Below are positions 46,124 through 53,747 of a stretch of 64,000 nucleotides of DNA, in pieces. Both the position numbers and the translations under genes were made by a program. Origin of the DNA: Burkholderiaceae bacterium 16 (GTDB lineage: Bacteria > Pseudomonadota > Gammaproteobacteria > Burkholderiales > Burkholderiaceae); contig JYOD01000064.1 in assembly GCA_000955785.1 (NCBI GenBank), positions 86,252 to 150,251 on the forward strand, given 5' to 3'. Below the pieces are notes generated by a model that made no database searches, had not been told where the DNA came from, and saw only the letters and a program-made list of their open reading frames with translations. The first letter of the stretch is position 1; every line of letters begins with the position of its first letter.

Positions 46124-46372
46124 ATGGATCTCCAAGGCTTCACGTACTACAAGGATCACTGGTATGAGGCTTCCGCAACGTCCCCAACCGGTGGGCCTTG
46201 GCATGGCGAAGTGACGATCTGTGCGAAGGGGGCGGACGGCAGTTCGATCAAGATATTCGAGCACGAACCCGTGCCTGGGCAGTACTTTTCCGAAGGCGAG
46301 GCGTGGCAGCATGCGCGCGACTATGCCGAGAAGCTGATAGATGAAGGCCGGGCGAACCCAGACTCTCACTGA
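46124..46372 (+). CDS. Small hypothetical protein (82 aa)
   Basis: ATG 46124 with GGAGA upstream. MDLQGFTYYKDHWYEASATS, GPWHGEVTICAKGADGSSIK, then GQYFSEGEAWQHARDYAEKL and IDEGRA. The plan (short strands, a pause, then EA...A...A...ID) matches a very common family of 70-90-residue proteins in Burkholderiaceae chromosomes, often named by DUF only. It may be host DNA or cargo. A TACGAT at 46094-46099 may be its -10. Confidence 0.65.
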   Translation: MDLQGFTYYKDHWYEASATSPTGGPWHGEVTICAKGADGSSIKIFEHEPVPGQYFSEGEAWQHARDYAEKLIDEGRANPDSH

Positions 46373-46444
46373 TTCACGAACCGTATCGCCATTCGGGTCA
46401 ATCACACTCGGTGCTACGGTCCTCGGAAATTCGGGGAGGCACAT

Positions 46445-46605
46445 ATGAACTTCAAGTACAGGGGCCGGGATAGCTCTATCCAGACGAAAGATGTCGCAAG
46501 CGATCGGTGGACCTGCCCGCAGCCTCGGAAGTGATCGCTATCGATGACGCATATCGAGTTGCGAAACGAGAGATTGACCAGATCAGCGTTGACTGTGACG
46601 ACTAG
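46445..46605 (+). pseudogene. Degraded small gene, relative of common Burkholderiaceae proteins
   Basis: GGGGAGG and ATG 46445 open MNFKYRGRDSSIQTKDVASD, which stops at TGA 46534. A shifted frame then supplies the expected C-terminal helix (DLPAASEVIAIDDAYRVAKR, EIDQISVDCDD) up to TAG 46605. The middle of the family is missing, so a deletion with frameshift is likely. Confidence 0.5.
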
Positions 46606-46886
46606 CATCTTCTGAACTCCACCACCCACACCCAGGGGTTCGCCGCCCACGCGTCGGTGCTATTGATCCGGTCCCAAAGGGCGTGGAAATGGTCGCGGAA
46701 GGTGAGGGCGGACATATCGCACTGGACCCCCTCTGCCTCCGCGTCTTCCTGGCTGCAGTCGTTCAGCCGCTCGACGCGCACGGCGTTCATCTCCAGCAGG
46801 ATCCGCGACAGCGCGCGGGGCATGTGGATGCTCGGCTTCCAGGTGATGGCCTCGGCCGGCGGCAAGTTCTCGTACTTGCCAAGCAT
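46602..46886 (-). pseudogene. Remnant with ASCH-like phage protein C-terminus
   Basis: The frame contains WKPSIHMPRALSRILLEMNA, VRVERLNDCSQEDAEAEGVQ and HALWDRINSTDAWAANPWVW: the usual second half of the phage ASCH-like protein (MPRWASRI...V.VERL.DI...DA.AEG...WD.IN....W..NPWVWVVEF). The upstream part (FYRAEYPDNMLGKYENLPPA) belongs to another gene, so this is a fusion of fragments with no proper start. Confidence 0.5.
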
Positions 46887-47554
46887 GTTGTCTGGATATT
46901 CGGCGCGGTAGAACGTGGGGCCCGGTATTCCTCCGGCTCGATCAGCGACTGCAGCGCGGCCAGTTCCAGCGTGGTGAAAGGGCGGTGCCAGGTACCGTCC
47001 AGCGCCCGGATGATGGCGATCAGCTTGTCATTCGCCGCGGGCAGGCGCGGGTCCGCCACCGACCACCGGCCGTTGTCGTACCCAGCAGCTGCCGACACGG
47101 CGCCGCTCGACTGATCCCAGCCCACCACGCCTGGCCACCGGTCAGGTAGTGATCGCCGCGCTTGCGCCGCATGCCTGGGGGCCTGGTACTTTGGCGTGCG
47201 GCTCAAGGCCTCGGACAGCAGCCCGGGCGCGCCCTTGCACGGTGACGAGATGAACACGCAGTCGGGTGTCTCGTTGTCGGCGGCGCGCCGGATGTCGGCG
47301 GCCGTGGCTTCGCGCCAGCCTGCCGGCGGCTCCTTGCCGTACATCGCACGGGTGAACAGGTCCATGACGGTGCAGGGCACGCCCACGAGCTGCTCGAAGT
47401 CGCGCGCGGCTGCCGGGTCCACGTCGATGCCGCCCAGGCAGCGCCAGGTCGCGACCATGTTGCCGACGCGCGACGCGGCCTTCTTGAAGCCCTTGGCGCC
47501 GCCGCCCAGGCCTGAGCACATGCCAAAGGTGGTGGATTCGCGGCGGACCATCAT
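46787..47554 (-). pseudogene. Cytosine-C5 methyltransferase-like gene, decayed
   Basis: Starts MMVRRESTTFGMCSGLGGGA (motif I-like FGMCSGLGG), then GGIDVDPAAARDFEQLVGVP and DCVFISSPCKGAPGLLSEAL, which is the PC catalytic region of Dcm-type enzymes. It then runs into unrelated-looking sequence (PRHAAQARRSLPDRWPGVVG), regains a C-terminal MTase style (FTTLELAALQSLIEPEEY) and shifts frame near 46915. Internal deletion plus frameshift mean no active enzyme. Confidence 0.55.
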
Positions 47555-47922
47555 GCGAGCACCTCGGTTTTTTGCCGACTATTCTTTGCAATTGAAATTG
47601 GTCGACGCTGGTAGCCTGTTTGCCCCCAACGCTTAATTCCGATTGCCGACAAATGACTACCGTTCTCGCCATTGCCGTTGCCTGCGGCGCATTTCTGCGG
47701 CTCTGCTACGCGTCTCCTTACGAAGGGGCGTTCGGGCTGGACAGATGCGATCTGAACGGATTCAATGTGACCCCGACATGGGGCCACGATAGCGGCGATA
47801 ACGGTGAATGCCTGCGCGTTGGGGATTGAGACGCTTTGCGCGTGTTCACGATTTTTTACAGATGCGCTGGATGGCGACCGGTATGCTGTCGACAAATCAA
47901 TAATCCCCCTGTGGAACGAGCC
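47555..47922. other. Intergenic stretch without a convincing gene
   Basis: An ORF at 47653-47829 (MTTVLAIAVACGAFLRLCYA...) has no ribosome binding site and reads like antisense of a former gene; the opposite strand is open too but basic and repetitive. A promoter for the next lipoprotein is not obvious. Confidence 0.4.
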
Positions 47923-48120
47923 TTGAAACCCATTCTCTTGATGTTGATCGCCGCGGGCACTTTGCTTGGCGGCTGCGTGGTGGCGCCCTATGACAACTAT
48001 CGGGGCGACCAGGGCAACGGTTGCCCTCCTGGGCAAGCCAAGAAGGGGAATTGTCGAGTAGACCAATACGGGAATGAGTCCTTCTGCCCGCCTGGTCAGG
48101 CGAAGAAGGGCCGCTGCTGA
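47923..48120 (+). CDS. Small lipoprotein with CPPGQAKKG repeats (65 aa)
   Basis: TTG 47923 behind GGAACGAG, or GTG 47911. MKPILLMLIAAGTLLGGCVV: lipobox LLGGC. The mature part has two copies of CPPGQAKKG(N/R)C separated by about 14 residues. This repeat is known in small lipoproteins of Burkholderiaceae. It may be ancestral host DNA rather than phage. Function unknown. Confidence 0.7.
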   Translation: MKPILLMLIAAGTLLGGCVVAPYDNYRGDQGNGCPPGQAKKGNCRVDQYGNESFCPPGQAKKGRC

Positions 48121-48134
48121 GCTGCACGGGGCGA

Positions 48135-48480
48135 TCACTTCGGCTCTCCTTCGGCGATTGCGGCGCGGTCGATACGCTCGATCTCGGCCAGGATCAGGGC
48201 GCCGGCGCGCACCAGGTTTCTGCGGGAGGCTTTCGGCTTTCACCAGGATGCATCCCACGGCCAGACGTGCGGAGGGCTTCCGGCGTTCGAATAGTGGTAG
48301 CGCCCCTGCATGGCGTAGCACGCCGCGGCCGTGGCCATTTGCCCGCTGCCGTGCTCGTCGTCGCGCGCCGCGGTGGTGGCGGTGTCGCGTTTGTCCTTGC
48401 TGGGCTGCTCTGCGGCCAGGAAGGCGCGGACGTCTTCAATTGCGAATTTAGCCGCGTGGTATCCATTCCCGTGGCTGCCT
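48135..48480 (-). pseudogene. Widespread phage/host protein gene with internal TGA
   Basis: The minus frame holds DDEHGSGQMATAAACYAMQG, PHVWPWDASW, then TGA at 48242-48240, then KPKASRRNLVRAGALILAEI and ERIDRAA. The family normally reads WPW...WWKP...R.LV.AGALI.AEIERLDR, so the second Trp codon (TGG) has become TGA. The usual N-terminal ER.RQ...EGW block is also missing. Clearly a decayed gene. Confidence 0.65.
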
Positions 48481-48596
48481 GCCAGTAAAGGGGCCTTAGT
48501 CGAGGGTGCTCCTTAGTCCTGAAGTACTAATACCATTGTTGTGCGCGACTACCAGGGGTACATTTGTGACAACTCTCCACCAAAATAGGAGTCGCA

Positions 48597-48884
48597 ATGA
48601 CATATTCAGTCGCGGCAACTTGTCCGTACTGCAAGACTGTTCGTCGGTTCGGGGTGGAGATGAAGGTGTTGGAACTGCCTATGAAGGTGCGGCATCGGGT
48701 GAGGTGCGGCTGCGCTGAGAGTTGCGGCCAAGAATTTGACCTTGACATTCGCGTGAACTACGTCACTCAGGCTTCTAAGCTTGGGGAGGCAGAGGCGGAG
48801 CAAAGTGATTCCTCGTCGCTACCGCCGCCGCCATTGCCTGGGCTGCCCGAGTACCCGACAGGTGGGGGTGTCCCTTCGGGCTAG
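48597..48884 (+). CDS. Small zinc-ribbon-like protein (95 aa)
   Basis: AGGAG precedes ATG 48597, and TTGTTG-N17-TACATT (48536-48564) is a fair promoter. MTYSVAATCPYCKTVRRFGV, then CGCAESCGQEFDLDIRVNYV: CxxC plus C.C..SC suggest one zinc site. Proline-rich tail (LPPPPLPGLPEYP). Not recognised further. Its end overlaps the SRAP remnant on the other strand by four bases. Confidence 0.65.
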   Translation: MTYSVAATCPYCKTVRRFGVEMKVLELPMKVRHRVRCGCAESCGQEFDLDIRVNYVTQASKLGEAEAEQSDSSSLPPPPLPGLPEYPTGGGVPSG

Positions 48885-49054
48885 CTTTGACGCTGGATAG
48901 GTGCTGGCTTATCCGCCATCATATCCGCAGGGTACAGTCGCATAAAGTTGCGCGCCCGCACCCGATCCCGGCAGGTCAGCCAGTCCTCCCATTCCGCCCG
49001 CGGCACGATGACGATCCCCCGCTTTTCCTTGCCCGGGGCGTGGAAGCGATTCAT
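48881..49054 (-). pseudogene. SRAP C-terminal remnant (second copy)
   Basis: The minus frame reads MNRFHAPGKEKRGIVIVPRA, EWEDWLTCRDRVRARNFMRL, then YPADMMADKPAPIQRQS and TAG at 48881. It matches the last 60 residues of the intact SRAP (43984-44643) almost residue for residue, starting exactly at MNRFHAPG, and is then joined to repeat copy 2. The Cys2, Asn and Glu residues are absent, so it is inactive. Confidence 0.8.
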
Positions 49055-49057
49055 CAA

Positions 49058-49224
49058 TATTTTTTCGTGGCACTGGACGTGGCACCATGAAAATCATGTT
49101 CGGATAAATCGGCTTCCAGTATCGCTTACAGCCGATTTTATGATTCCTGCCGCCGGGACCATGGCCTGGTTCTGGTTCGCGGAAGTTCTCCGAAATCCCC
49201 CATCCCCAAATCAATCAAGGCCTC
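49058..49224. repeat. Diverged direct repeat, copy 2
   Basis: Aligns with 45758-45917. Relative to copy 1, about 1.6 kb is missing between the SRAP MNRF codons and this repeat: the 5' two thirds of SRAP, operon genes A-C and the LexA box. Confidence 0.7.
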
Positions 49225-49239
49225 CTTCGGCTGGTGGCG

Positions 49240-49623
49240 CTAGCGGCCCTGGGCGGGCAACGCCTTGATCGTGGCGGTGCCATCCTTCTGGACGTCGGCG
49301 CGTGCCAGGCTTTTGAGGGCGATCGTCCTGTTTGGCATCCTCAGCACGACGATGATCGCCTCGCCGTGGATGTTCTTCGCCCAGCAGCCGGTATCCCAGG
49401 TGCCGCGATTGGACGCATCGCTGCGATAAGACGCATAGAAGCGCATGTGCGCGGCATCGACGACCGGCAGGTCGCACTTCTTGTTGATGAACAGGACGGT
49501 CGGAGATTGCAGTTGGACGGTTTCCCCGACTTTCATATTCTCGGTCGGGTAGATGTAGGCGTCCTCGGCTGACGCTGCGGCGCACAGCAGTGCTGTTGTG
49601 GCGGCCAGTATCATCTTCTTCAT
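49240..49623 (-). CDS. Secreted hypothetical protein (127 aa)
   Basis: MKKMILAATTALLCAAASAE gives a Sec signal peptide cleaved near ASA-E. The mature domain is beta-rich (MKVGETVQLQSPTVLFINKK, IIVVLRMPNRTIALKSLARA) with two Cys (KKCDLPV, DTGCWAK). GGAG precedes the ATG. Probably host-derived and just outside the prophage wreckage; family unknown. Confidence 0.7.
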   Translation of the reverse strand: MKKMILAATTALLCAAASAEDAYIYPTENMKVGETVQLQSPTVLFINKKCDLPVVDAAHMRFYASYRSDASNRGTWDTGCWAKNIHGEAIIVVLRMPNRTIALKSLARADVQKDGTATIKALPAQGR

Positions 49624-49798
49624 GTCGACTCCATGGATAGAGCAGAGCGAGTTGACGACCCCGAAGCAGCGCTTCGGGCGGCATTTGGACTGTCAGGTGC
49701 ACATCCGTTCTTGCGGAAATTGTACGGCTGACGTTTCCGGTCGGCCAGAGGCTCGACGGCCGGTGGCCATCGTCTGCTCGCGCAGCGACGCCGTAGCC

Positions 49799-50134
49799 TC
49801 AGTGCGCCGCCCCCATCTTCGAAAACAGCCGGATCACCGCAACCCCCGCGATGATCAGCCCGATTCCTGCCCACGCCGCCAGGTCCGGTACCTGGCGATA
49901 GAGCACGCTGGCGATCAGCGTGACCAGCACGATGCCGGCGCCGCACCAGATGGCGTAGGCAATGCCTACCGGCACGGTCTTCATGACCTGCATCAGCAGG
50001 AAAAAGGCGCCGACGTATCCGGCTACCACCAGCAAGCTTGGCCACAGGCGCGTAAAGCTCTCGGACGCTTTGAGGCTGCTGGTGGCGATGACTTCGGCCG
50101 CGATGGCGAGGGCCAGGAGCACGTAAGCGTTCAT
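49799..50134 (-). CDS. SMR-family multidrug efflux protein (EmrE-like)
   Basis: 111 residues from MNAYVLLALAIAAEVIATSS, AAGGA upstream. Four transmembrane spans; Glu14 in the first helix (AEVIATSSLKAS) is the proton/drug-coupling residue of EmrE; GIAYAIWCGAGIVLVTLIAS and the FEARLW-like loop equivalents fit. Dimeric exporter of quaternary cations driven by protons. First clear chromosomal gene right of the prophage. Confidence 0.9.
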   Translation of the reverse strand: MNAYVLLALAIAAEVIATSSLKASESFTRLWPSLLVVAGYVGAFFLLMQVMKTVPVGIAYAIWCGAGIVLVTLIASVLYRQVPDLAAWAGIGLIIAGVAVIRLFSKMGAAH

Positions 50135-50452
50135 CGGTGAGTCCTTCTTGTTAGCTGTCGTCGGGGCCACATTTTCCCATACCTCCGCTGGCTGTCAGGA
50201 TGAGCGGCAACCGCTGCGCGTACCTGCGGTGTACAGTACAAACCACAGTCGGTGCGCGCGCATGCGCTGGCGATCCCTCCTTTCGGGTGGTTGTCCGACA
50301 TCGTGATGCGCACTTCAATCGGAGTTGGGTGCTTCATTGCCGAAGCGCCGGCGATCCGATTGATCGCCTGTGGGGTGTTCGCGGTAGTCCCGACCAGTTG
50401 GCAGACGTCATAAAGCCAACGGCGGGGGAGTCAGGTTCTCAGGGGGAGCGCC
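50135..50452. other. Intergenic region, no gene seen
   Basis: Divergent gap between the SMR gene and 50453. Open frames on both strands are short and unlike proteins. The only clear signal is GGGGGAGCGCC right before ATG 50453. Confidence 0.5.
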
Positions 50453-50947
50453 ATGAATGGCGAGGGTGAGGTACAGACCGTGTGGCCGCAGGCGGAGGGC
50501 CACACGACGGGTCAGGGGGTCTGGCGGAACACGATTGCGGCGGCGGATGTCGCGCTGGAAGAAGCCTCGCGCATCCAGCGCGGCGTGCAGCACAACCTGA
50601 AGCTCCAGCAGGAGGTGAGGGCGCTGCGCGAGGAGTTGTGCAAGGCGCATGGCGAACTGGACCGCTATCGTGGCATGCATGCGCGCGTGGTGGTGGGCAT
50701 GCGGCAGCTGGAAGAGGAGAACGGCGCCGAAATCAGCCGCCTGCGCGCCGAGAGCGAAATGCTGATGGTGCGCCACCGCGTCTACAAGCTGCTCGCCGAA
50801 CACTACGCGCTGACCGCATTGCGTTTCGAGCCATCCACATTTGCCGAGCACCGCGACCGGGTGCTTCAGCACATCCTGTTCCAGCGACGCAAGGGCACGC
50901 CGGTCTCCGGCATCGGTTCGGCGGACATCGCCTTCCTGCTGCTTTAA
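50453..50947 (+). CDS. Coiled-coil hypothetical protein (164 aa)
   Basis: MNGEGEVQTVWPQAEGHTTG, then a long helix (VRALREELCKAHGELDRYRG, MRQLEEENGAEISRLRAESE) with heptads, and an amphipathic end. GGGGGAG upstream. No known domain; convergent with the BenE-like gene (4 bases apart). Likely a stand-alone host gene. Confidence 0.7.
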   Translation: MNGEGEVQTVWPQAEGHTTGQGVWRNTIAAADVALEEASRIQRGVQHNLKLQQEVRALREELCKAHGELDRYRGMHARVVVGMRQLEEENGAEISRLRAESEMLMVRHRVYKLLAEHYALTALRFEPSTFAEHRDRVLQHILFQRRKGTPVSGIGSADIAFLLL

Positions 50948-50950
50948 GCG

Positions 50951-52147
50951 TTATCCGGCCCGGGGAGCGGTGCGCGGGCGCAGCACCAGCAGTGCCAGCA
51001 TGCCGCCCACCACGCCCCAGAAGGCCGAACCCACGCCGGCCAGCGTCATGCCAGAGGCGGTGATCATGAACGTGAGCAGGGCCGACTCGCGCTCCGCCGG
51101 GGTCTGCATGGCCGTGGTCAGGCCGCTGGCGATCGAGCCAAGCAAGGCGAAGGCGGCTACCGCGACCACCAGCGCCTTGGGGAAAGCGGCGAATAGCGCG
51201 GCAATGCTGGCGGCCAGCACGCCCGCCACCAGGTAGCCGAGTCCGCAAACGACCGCGGCCGTATAGCGCCGGTTGCGGTCCGGATCCGCTTCCGCGCCGG
51301 TGCAGATGGCTGCCGTGATCGCAGCGAGGTTGATGCCATGCGAGCCGAACGGCGCCAGCAGAACCGAAGCGATGCCGGTCACGGTGATCAGCGGTGATGC
51401 CGCTATGTGATAGCCGTCGGCGCGCAGCACCGCCAGTCCGGGAATATTCTGCGACGCCAGCGCGACGATAAACAGCGGCACGGCGATGCTGACGAAAGCC
51501 TGCAGCGAGAACACCGGCGTGGTCCACACCGGCCTGGCCAGCGCGAAATGGAGCGATTCGAAATGCAGCTGGCCAAGCGCGCCGGCGAGCGCCACGCCCA
51601 CCAGCAGCACGCCAGGCACCGCGTAGCGCGGCCAGAAGCGCTTGCCCACCAGGTACAGCGCGAACATCACCAGCAGCAACAGGGTTTGCTGCTGGGCTTG
51701 CACGAACACGTCGACGCTGATGCGGAACAGGATGCCGGCCAGCAGGGCGGAGGCAATGCTGGCCGGCAACGCGCGCATCAGTTTGTCGAACCAGCCGGTC
51801 AGGCCCGCCGCCGTCATCAGCAGCGCCGCCATCACGAAGGCGCCGATCGCCTCCGGATAGGGCGCGCCGGGCAGGCTGGCGATCAGCAGGGCGGCGCCGG
51901 GCGTGGACCAGGCAATGACAATGGGAACACGCGTCAGCAGCGTGAGCCCGATGGTGGTGACGCCCATGCCGATGGATAGTGCCCAGATCCAGGAGGCAAC
52001 CTGCGCATCCGACAGGTGGGCCGCCTGGCCCGCCTGGATCATCAGCACCAGCGAACTGGTATAGCCGGTCAGCATGGCGATCAGCCCGGCTACCAGGGCG
52101 GAGACGGAGAGGTCGGTCAGCTTCAGGGGGGCGGTGGCAGTGGACAT
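50951..52147 (-). CDS. benE: BenE-type benzoate/purine-like transporter
   Basis: 398 residues from MSTATAPLKLTDLSVSALVA. About twelve membrane spans and the BenE family blocks: IAWSTPGAALLIAS, PYPEAIGAFVMAALLMTAAG, SQNIPGLAVLRADGYHIAAS, and the LAPFGSHGINLAAITAAICT motif. Proton symporter family for benzoate-like substrates. Start at 52147 avoids a longer frame with no ribosome binding site. Confidence 0.85.
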   Translation of the reverse strand: MSTATAPLKLTDLSVSALVAGLIAMLTGYTSSLVLMIQAGQAAHLSDAQVASWIWALSIGMGVTTIGLTLLTRVPIVIAWSTPGAALLIASLPGAPYPEAIGAFVMAALLMTAAGLTGWFDKLMRALPASIASALLAGILFRISVDVFVQAQQQTLLLLVMFALYLVGKRFWPRYAVPGVLLVGVALAGALGQLHFESLHFALARPVWTTPVFSLQAFVSIAVPLFIVALASQNIPGLAVLRADGYHIAASPLITVTGIASVLLAPFGSHGINLAAITAAICTGAEADPDRNRRYTAAVVCGLGYLVAGVLAASIAALFAAFPKALVVAVAAFALLGSIASGLTTAMQTPAERESALLTFMITASGMTLAGVGSAFWGVVGGMLALLVLRPRTAPRAG

Positions 52148-52270
52148 GGAACGGACACTTGGCTTGACTAGGCGAGCACGCGAAAGCGGCCGGGCCGTCA
52201 TCTTCGCACGAGTTGCGCCGTTCTTGCCCTGCCCTGGAGCATTGCCGGCTCCCCGCAGCCCCATGCGATG

Positions 52271-53239
52271 CTAGTCGGCAACCTTGTCGCTGGGGAACTT
52301 GAAGGAGTCGCGCAGCAGGTAGCTCATCGGGATGTCGAGGTTGACGCCGTGCGGCGGGATCGGCGACTGGAACCACTTCTTGTAGAGCTTCTGGGTCTCG
52401 AACGAGTAGATGGCCGAGACCAGCGTCTTGTCCACCAGCCGCTTGAACTCGGCGTCCTGCTTCGACAGCATGATGGCGTAGGGCTCGATCGTCAGCAGTT
52501 CGCTGGTGACGGTGTAGCTGGCCGGGTTGCGCGAGTTCGCGCGCAGGCCGTAGAGCAGCACATCGTCCATGACGAAGGCGTCGGCCTTGCCTTGCTCGAC
52601 CATGGCGAAGGCTTCGGCGTGGTCCCTGGCTTCCACCACGCGGATCTGCATGGCGCCGGAGCCGTTGATCTGGCGAACCACGGCCAGCGATGTCGTGCCC
52701 GCCGTGGAGACCACCGTCTTGCCGCGCAGGTCGCCCAGCTTGCGAATGCCGGAGTCGGTCCTCACCAGCATGCGGCTGCCGGCGATGTAGTGCGGGATGG
52801 TGAAGGCCACTTGTTCGCGCCGTTCGCGGTTATTGGTGGTGGACCCGCATTCGAGATCGGCTTTGCCGTCGACGATCGCGGCGATGCGGTTGGCCGGCGT
52901 GACGGGCACGAATTCCACCTTGAGGGCTGGCAGTGTGAGTGCGCCGCGTAGCGCATCGGCTACCCGCAGGCAGAGGTCGACGGCATAGCCGTGCGGCTTG
53001 CCGTCGGCCACGAAGGAAAACGGTACCGAGCTCTCGCGGTGGGCGATGTGCAGCACCCCGGTCTGGGCAATGCGATGCAGCACCGGTGAGCCGTCGGACT
53101 GCGCCGCGGCAGGCCTGGCGCCAGTGGCCAGCCAGAATGTGAGCAAGGTTGATAGCAGGAGCAGCAGCGGCAGGCGGACCGGGCTGGGCGAAATCGCCAG
53201 CCCGGCGCCGCGCAGGCGCCGGCAAACCGGATGGATCAT
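52271..53239 (-). CDS. Amino-acid ABC transporter substrate-binding protein (GltI-like)
   Basis: 322 residues, MIHPVCRRLRGAGLAISPSP, then a hydrophobic signal (LPLLLLLSTLLTFWLATGAR). Solute-binding protein family 3 blocks: GVLHIAHRESSVPFSFVADG, YAVDLCLRVADALRG, VEFVPVTPANRIAAIVDGKA, DLECGSTTNNRERREQVAFT and the FVMDDVLLYG region. The C-terminal IPPHGVNLDIPMS ends glutamate/aspartate-type binding proteins. No permease genes adjoin it, so it is an orphan receptor. Confidence 0.88.
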   Translation of the reverse strand: MIHPVCRRLRGAGLAISPSPVRLPLLLLLSTLLTFWLATGARPAAAQSDGSPVLHRIAQTGVLHIAHRESSVPFSFVADGKPHGYAVDLCLRVADALRGALTLPALKVEFVPVTPANRIAAIVDGKADLECGSTTNNRERREQVAFTIPHYIAGSRMLVRTDSGIRKLGDLRGKTVVSTAGTTSLAVVRQINGSGAMQIRVVEARDHAEAFAMVEQGKADAFVMDDVLLYGLRANSRNPASYTVTSELLTIEPYAIMLSKQDAEFKRLVDKTLVSAIYSFETQKLYKKWFQSPIPPHGVNLDIPMSYLLRDSFKFPSDKVAD

Positions 53240-53562
53240 GGATGTCCCCGTACAAAAAAAGCGGAAAAGGCGTCGAGCGGAAATGGCGTTGGGTCGCCTG
53301 CACCGGTTCGGACCGGTTTTTATGCTGCTACTGCCGTTGTGCTGCGGCCTGCCGGCCGGCAAGCATTGTTCCACGGCGGAAAGCAGCCGGACAACGGTCG
53401 CGGCGTGGGGTGTTGCGTGGCGTGCAACAGGCCCGGAAGGATGCGGGCGGCCGCGGGCGTTGACGGGACTTTCCCTTACGGACTTGTCCGACTAGAGCCG
53501 GGCGGGGACGCTTGCTATGCTCCGTTCGTGCCTTGCGAGCAGGGCACCGAGGAGAGACTCTT
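53240..53562. other. Divergent intergenic region without a gene
   Basis: Between the binding-protein gene (minus) and uup (plus). No ORF with a coding look. TTGACG at about 53459 and TATGCT near 53515 are weak promoter elements. Confidence 0.4.
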
Positions 53563-53593
53563 GGGCCCGCGCAAGCGCGGGCCCTTCTTTTTT
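53563..53593 (+). terminator. Strong intrinsic terminator upstream of uup
   Basis: GGGCCCGCGC-AA-GCGCGGGCCC (53563-53584) then TTCTTTTTT. No gene precedes it on this strand, so it may close a small leader RNA or act as an attenuator 155 bases ahead of the uup start. Confidence 0.7.
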
Positions 53594-53747
53594 GGGCCGC
53601 GCCTCCGGGCGAGGGCGCACGGAGGTGGTCTACAATGCCGGCTACCTGGCACCCTGCCGCCCGCTTGCCGGCCGACGCCGGCGGGCGGCTGCGCGTTCAA
53701 GCCGCTTGAGTCGCCTTCCTTTCGCTGTCTCCTTTCGTATTGCTCCC

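Noticed and set aside
47551..48321. 256-codon minus frame over the CPPGQAKKG lipoprotein
   Set aside because: Basic repetitive product, no start signal, and it overlaps two better explained genes.
45758..49224. The diverged direct repeats as attL/attR of the prophage
   Set aside because: Too diverged for a recent att duplication, and the prophage's left arm continues beyond position 1, so they cannot bracket it.
50733..52376. 547-codon minus-strand frame over the BenE gene
   Set aside because: Out of frame with the clear transporter; product is Arg/Gly-rich and domainless.
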